DNA of 39,602 nucleotides, taken from the NCBI RefSeq assembly GCF_003003885.1, contig NZ_PVWN01000045.1, positions 1-39,602 of the forward strand. The letters run 5' to 3'. The stretch's first letter is position 1. Every line of letters starts with the position of its first letter. The notes below the pieces were generated by a model. The model did no database searches and was not told where the DNA came from. It saw only the letters and a list, made by a program, of their open reading frames with translations. The DNA comes from Chlorogloea sp. CCALA 695. GTDB lineage: Bacteria; Cyanobacteriota; Cyanobacteriia; Cyanobacteriales; Chroococcidiopsidaceae. Both the position numbers and the translations under genes were made by a program. This document shows positions 35,858 to 39,602 of the stretch, one piece after another.

Positions 35858-36646
35858 ATGGCAATTCAAAAATACAACATTCTTGATGCGATCGGTTTGA
35901 TTCCTGCCGCCGGAGAGGGAAAGCGAATTTCACCCTTACCTGGTAGCAAAGAGTTGTATCCAATTGGCTTTCAAGTAGCAACCGATGGCAGTTTGCGCCC
36001 TAAAGTAGTTTGCCATTACTTGCTAGAAAGTATGCGCCTGGCTGGTATTCGCAAGGCTTATTTGCTTTTACGAACCCATAAGTGGGATATTCCCGCTTAC
36101 TTAGGCGATGGCACGCTGGTAGACATGAATTTAGGATATTTAGTCGTAAGTTCGCTATTTGGCGTTCCCTATACCTTGGATCGCGCCTATGAGTTTGTGC
36201 AAGATGCGGTAATTACTTTGGGGTTTCCTGATATAATTTTTCAACCCCAAAACGCTTTTGGGCAATTATTGGCGCACCTGAGCGATTCTGAGGCAGATTT
36301 GGTTTTGGGTGTTGTTCCTTTTGACCAACCTCATAAAGGCGGCATGGTTGATTTTGATGCCAATGGCTGCGTTAGTCTTGTACTAGATAAGCCTCAGCAA
36401 AGCACTCTGCGTTATAGCTGGTTTACCGCAGCCTGGATACCAAGTTTTACAGAGTTTTTGCACCAATATTTAGCTAATCAGCCAATTGTGCCACCGCAGG
36501 AAGTTTTGATTAACGATGTGATTCAAGCAGCTATTGATAGCGGTTTAAAGGTAGAGGTAGAGGTATTTGAAAATGGTAGTTTTCTTGATATTGGTACTCC
36601 TGAAGATTTAGTTCGCGCTGTTCGCAAGGGGTCAAGTCAAGTATAG
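35858..36646 (+). CDS. Divergent sugar nucleotidyltransferase
   Basis: 262 aa, nucleotidyltransferase fold (RmlA/GlmU superfamily). The N-terminal signature is modified: IPAAGEGKRISPLPGSKELYPIG, with GEGKRISP in place of the usual GxGTRLxP and KELYP in place of KxxxP. A later GFPDIIFQP stands where others have a GDN or GDG metal site, and GSFLDIGTPEDLVRAV ends the domain as in other family members. It may activate a second sugar or the modified sugar's 1-phosphate. It lies 77 bases after the epimerase gene. The nucleotide and sugar cannot be read. Confidence 0.8.
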   Translation: MAIQKYNILDAIGLIPAAGEGKRISPLPGSKELYPIGFQVATDGSLRPKVVCHYLLESMRLAGIRKAYLLLRTHKWDIPAYLGDGTLVDMNLGYLVVSSLFGVPYTLDRAYEFVQDAVITLGFPDIIFQPQNAFGQLLAHLSDSEADLVLGVVPFDQPHKGGMVDFDANGCVSLVLDKPQQSTLRYSWFTAAWIPSFTEFLHQYLANQPIVPPQEVLINDVIQAAIDSGLKVEVEVFENGSFLDIGTPEDLVRAVRKGSSQV

Positions 36647-36704
36647 AATTACGGCGTTAAAAGCGGAAAATTAGTAATTTTTTAACTAACTAATTAGAGG
36701 AAAA

Positions 36705-38021
36705 ATGATTGCAGAAAATTTAGATGTTGAGCATAATAAAACTAACGCTGTTGGGCAAAATATGTATCAGTTGATAACAAAACTGTATCCGATTTGCCGC
36801 AGTATTACGGGTAATGGGTTTCGAGAAACTTTAAATATTATTAAAGATTACATTCCCCTTGAAGTTCATGAAGTACCTACTGGAACAGAAGTATACGATT
36901 GGACTGTGCCGAAAGAATGGAATATTAAAGATGCTTATATTAAAAACTCCCAGGGTGCAAAAATTGTAGATTTTAACGATTCTAACTTGCACGTTGTAAA
37001 TTACAGCGTACCCGTTCAGCAAAAAATGAGTTTAGATGAACTAAAAACCCATTTATTTACGTTGCCCGATTATCCTGATTGGATTCCCTATCGAACCTCT
37101 TATTACAAAGAAAGCTGGGGATTTTGTCTAACTCATAAACAATATTTAGAGTTGCAAGACAGCGAAACTTATGAAGTAGTTATTGATTCTTCTTTAGAAA
37201 CTGGTCATTTAACCTATGGTGAGTATTTTATTGCTGGAGAAACCACCGAAGAAGTCTTGATTTCTTGCCATAGCTGTCATCCTTCTTTATGTAATGATAA
37301 TCTGTCGGGAATCTCGGTGGCTGTGTTTTTAGCTCAACACTTGAGTAAATTATCTCTGCATTATTCTTACCGATTTCTGTTTATTCCTGGCACAATTGGC
37401 TCGGTAACTTGGCTATGTCATAATGAAGCCCAAACCCGTAATATTAAACATGGTTTGGTGTTAACTTGTGTCGGCGACGGGGGTAAGTTTACTTATAAAA
37501 AAAGCCGCCAAGGTAGTGCAGAAATTGACAAAATTGCTGAGTATGTACTAGCAAATTCAGGAAAAGAATATGAAGTCATTGATTTTTTTCCCTATGGCTA
37601 TGACGAACGACAATATTGTTCGCCCGGTTTTAATTTGGCGGTGGGTTGTTTTATGAGGTCGCCTCATGGTAGTTTTCCGGAGTATCACACCTCGGCGGAT
37701 AATTTGGAATTTGTAAAACCAGAGTATGTAGCAGATTCTTATACTCAATGTTTATCAATTATCCAAATTTTGGAAAATAATAAAACTTACTTAAACCAAA
37801 ATTCTAAATGCGAACCAAGGCTAGGAAAAAGAGGTTTGTATCGAGCCGTTGGCGGTCAAGCTGAGGAAGCCCTAAATGAACTAGCTATACTATGGGTGCT
37901 AAATTTGGCAGATGGCGAATACAGTTTATTAGCTATGGCACAAAGATCGGGTATGGCTTTTAATGTAATTAATAAAGCAGCCCAGGCTTTGTTAAAACAC
38001 GATTTACTAAAGGAAATTTGA
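36705..38021 (+). CDS. DUF4910 zinc aminopeptidase-like protein
   Basis: 438 aa, related to M28 peptidases (DUF4910/DUF2172 group) found in polysaccharide clusters. Probable zinc ligands are His189/His192 and Asp198 in CHSCHPSLCNDNLSG, plus His328 in PEYHTSADNLEF. The last 70 residues resemble a winged helix (EEALNELAILWVLNLADGEY, then MAFNVINKAAQALLKHDLL). AGAGGA precedes the ATG as a ribosome site. No signal peptide, so cytoplasmic. It may remove an acyl or aminoacyl group from a sugar or its precursor (inference); peptide cleavage is equally possible. Confidence 0.82.
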   Translation: MIAENLDVEHNKTNAVGQNMYQLITKLYPICRSITGNGFRETLNIIKDYIPLEVHEVPTGTEVYDWTVPKEWNIKDAYIKNSQGAKIVDFNDSNLHVVNYSVPVQQKMSLDELKTHLFTLPDYPDWIPYRTSYYKESWGFCLTHKQYLELQDSETYEVVIDSSLETGHLTYGEYFIAGETTEEVLISCHSCHPSLCNDNLSGISVAVFLAQHLSKLSLHYSYRFLFIPGTIGSVTWLCHNEAQTRNIKHGLVLTCVGDGGKFTYKKSRQGSAEIDKIAEYVLANSGKEYEVIDFFPYGYDERQYCSPGFNLAVGCFMRSPHGSFPEYHTSADNLEFVKPEYVADSYTQCLSIIQILENNKTYLNQNSKCEPRLGKRGLYRAVGGQAEEALNELAILWVLNLADGEYSLLAMAQRSGMAFNVINKAAQALLKHDLLKEI

Positions 38022-38034
38022 GTGCAAAGCATTT

Positions 38035-39222
38035 ATGCCTAAAAAAACGGCTGTAGCACCTGCACATATTGCTTGCGTTGGACTAGGGTGGTTTCCCAAA
38101 ACACCAGGAGGATTAGATCGCTACGTCTACGAACTTACCTATCATTTAGCCGCAGCCCAAGATCGAGTCGATTTGTATGCCTTGGGATTGCCAGAAACTA
38201 GCCCCGATTTACCTAATTTGGGAGGTGTTCAGGGTAATTTACCCGTTAAGCTAATCAACTTAGCGTCTCAAGATAGCTCTTTGTGGCAAAGGATGCAGGA
38301 TACGCGGCGCAACTTTTTAAATGGGGACGCAACAGCGTTAGATGCCATCAACTTGCATTTTGCCTTGTACAGTTTGCCACTACTGAGCAAATTGCCCGAC
38401 CGAGTACCCGTAACTTTTACTTTTCACGGCCCTTGGGCTTTAGAAAGTAAAGCAGAAGGAGCAAACCCAGTAGGGGTATTTTTGAAAAAGTGGTTAGTCG
38501 AAAAGCAAGTTTATCGCCGCGCCGATCGCTTTATTGTCTTAAGTAAAGCTTTTGGTCAGATTCTCCATCAAGAATATCAAGTTCCAGAAGCAAAAATTCA
38601 TGTAATTCCTGGGGGAGTCGATTTAACTCGTTTCGAGGGCAATGTATCGCGCTCCGTAGCCCGTACTCAACTAGGCTGGAATCAAGAGCATTTTATTTTG
38701 TTTACACCCAGGCGGTTAGTAAATCGGATGGGCTTAGATAAGTTGATAGATGCCTTAGCGACGATCAAAACTATAGCGCCCCAAGTATGGCTGGCGATCG
38801 CAGGCAAAGGGCCCTTGCAAGCTGCTTTAGCCCAGCAGGTTGTAGAATTGGGGCTAGAAGATCGCGTTAAATTTTTGGGTTTTTTACCGGACGAGCAGTT
38901 GCCTTTAGCTTACCAAGCCGCAGACTTAACAGTGATGCCCAGCCAGTCTTTAGAAGGGTTTGGGTTAACTTTATTAGAATCTTTAGCGTCGGGAACTCCA
39001 GTAATGTGTACGCCCGTTGGTGGGATGCCAGAAGTTATCGCCCCCTTTTCGCCAAATTTAATTGCCAATTCCAAAGAAACAAAGGCGATCGCCGAGTTAC
39101 TAGCCGCTATTGTCACCGGAGAAATAACTCTGCCAGCACGAGCCGATTGTCGTCAGTATGCAGCAGATAATTTTGACTGGCACAAAATTGCCCAGCAAGT
39201 CCGTCAAGTGCTATTAGCGTAG
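38035..39222 (+). CDS. Glycosyltransferase family 4
   Basis: GT-B fold, retaining glycosyltransferase of 395 aa. The N-terminal half has GLGWFPKTPGGLDRYVYEL and FTFHGPWALES. The C-terminal nucleotide-sugar domain has VIPGGVDLTRF, FTPRRLVNRMGLDKLIDAL, IAGKGPLQ and the EX7E motif in PSQSLEGFGLTLLESLASG. Acceptor and donor are unknown; the operon suggests transfer of a deoxysugar onto a surface polysaccharide. The start ATG is 13 bases after the peptidase-like gene. Confidence 0.92.
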   Translation: MPKKTAVAPAHIACVGLGWFPKTPGGLDRYVYELTYHLAAAQDRVDLYALGLPETSPDLPNLGGVQGNLPVKLINLASQDSSLWQRMQDTRRNFLNGDATALDAINLHFALYSLPLLSKLPDRVPVTFTFHGPWALESKAEGANPVGVFLKKWLVEKQVYRRADRFIVLSKAFGQILHQEYQVPEAKIHVIPGGVDLTRFEGNVSRSVARTQLGWNQEHFILFTPRRLVNRMGLDKLIDALATIKTIAPQVWLAIAGKGPLQAALAQQVVELGLEDRVKFLGFLPDEQLPLAYQAADLTVMPSQSLEGFGLTLLESLASGTPVMCTPVGGMPEVIAPFSPNLIANSKETKAIAELLAAIVTGEITLPARADCRQYAADNFDWHKIAQQVRQVLLA

Positions 39223-39256
39223 CAATACAAAAACTTCAAATAAGGAGACTTTGCAA

Positions 39257-39602
39257 ATGCCAGGATTAACAGTAATCATCTTGACTTTGAATGAGGAAGA
39301 ATTTATTGAGCGCTGCATTCATAGCGTGCGCTGGGCTGATGAAGTGCTAGTAGTAGATTCTAATAGCACCGACCGAACTCGTGAAATTGCTACGTCACTT
39401 GGCGCTAGAGTATACGAGCAAAAATGGCTCGGCTGGTCGGGACAGCGCAACAAAGGCGTAGAAATTGCTAAAAATGATTGGGTAATGTTTCTTGAATGCG
39501 ATGAAATTGTTACGCCCCAATTAGCGCAGTCAATTCAAGAAGTTATGAGCCATCCTATGGATGAAGGCGATGGCTATGCTTTAGACAGGCGGGGGGGTTT
39601 TT
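39257..39602 (+). CDS. Glycosyltransferase family 2 (WaaE-like), cut by the window end
   Basis: Only the first 115 codons are present. The GT-A start LTVIILTLNEEEFIERCIHSV, VDSNSTDRT and GWSGQRNKGVEIAKNDW match the WaaE/KdtX-like group of family 2 enzymes. The usual DADE reads ECDE. AAGGAG lies 9 bases before the ATG. The last bases are a run of seven G followed by T, a place where sequencing errors are common, so the final residues should be treated with care. Confidence 0.88.
   Translation, partial: MPGLTVIILTLNEEEFIERCIHSVRWADEVLVVDSNSTDRTREIATSLGARVYEQKWLGWSGQRNKGVEIAKNDWVMFLECDEIVTPQLAQSIQEVMSHPMDEGDGYALDRRGGF

Overview
The window looks like a piece of a cyanobacterial chromosome. The octamer GCGATCGC (HIP1) recurs throughout, inside and between genes. 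Several families are characteristic of cyanobacteria: a pix-type phototaxis operon with phytochrome-like GAF domains, a PatA-type response regulator, an apocarotenoid-cleaving oxygenase, and HemJ. No rRNA, tRNA, CRISPR array or complete insertion sequence was seen. The genus cannot be fixed from the sequence alone.

Layout. (1) 1-2045: three strong hairpins, then a DppC-type ABC permease and a ROK sugar kinase, ending in a dispersed 29-nt palindrome. (2) 2049-10459: mostly single genes: pyrG, a periplasmic cell-wall amidase, a DUF2887/Rpn-like nuclease, hemJ, a carotenoid oxygenase, an orphan PhnD-like binding protein, and a small six-cysteine exported protein. (3) 10504-16010, minus strand: a compact three-gene cassette. 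It encodes a triple winged-helix protein, an AAA+ ATPase, and a fusion of a DEDDy exonuclease, a Cas4/AddB-like PD-(D/E)XK nuclease with an apparent Fe-S cysteine set, and an FtsK/HerA-type motor. I do not recognise this as a named system, and it is the best candidate for something undescribed. (4) 16276-29793, minus strand: a complete pixG-H-I-J1-J2-L type phototaxis operon plus a second CheW, closed by a good Rho-independent terminator. (5) 29794-30711: about 920 bases without a convincing gene. (6) 30712-39602, plus strand: a nucleotide-sugar and glycosylation operon, cut by the window end.

How the genes work together. In the pix operon, the first chemoreceptor carries both cysteines of a DXCF blue/green cyanobacteriochrome at a spacing of 28 residues. 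The second receptor has serine at both positions, so one receptor is the likely light sensor and the other a non-covalent or blind partner. Both feed a hybrid CheA whose linker contains repeats of a DDxFGDLS motif. Outputs are a CheY and a PatA-type regulator, as expected for control of type IV pili.

The sugar operon begins with glucose-1-phosphate cytidylyltransferase and contains a TylCIII-like C-methyltransferase and an RfbC-type epimerase. This suggests a C-methylated deoxysugar for a surface polysaccharide. No CDP-glucose 4,6-dehydratase is visible, and two unusual members sit in the operon: an L-2-hydroxyglutarate oxidase-like flavoprotein and a DUF4910 peptidase-like protein.
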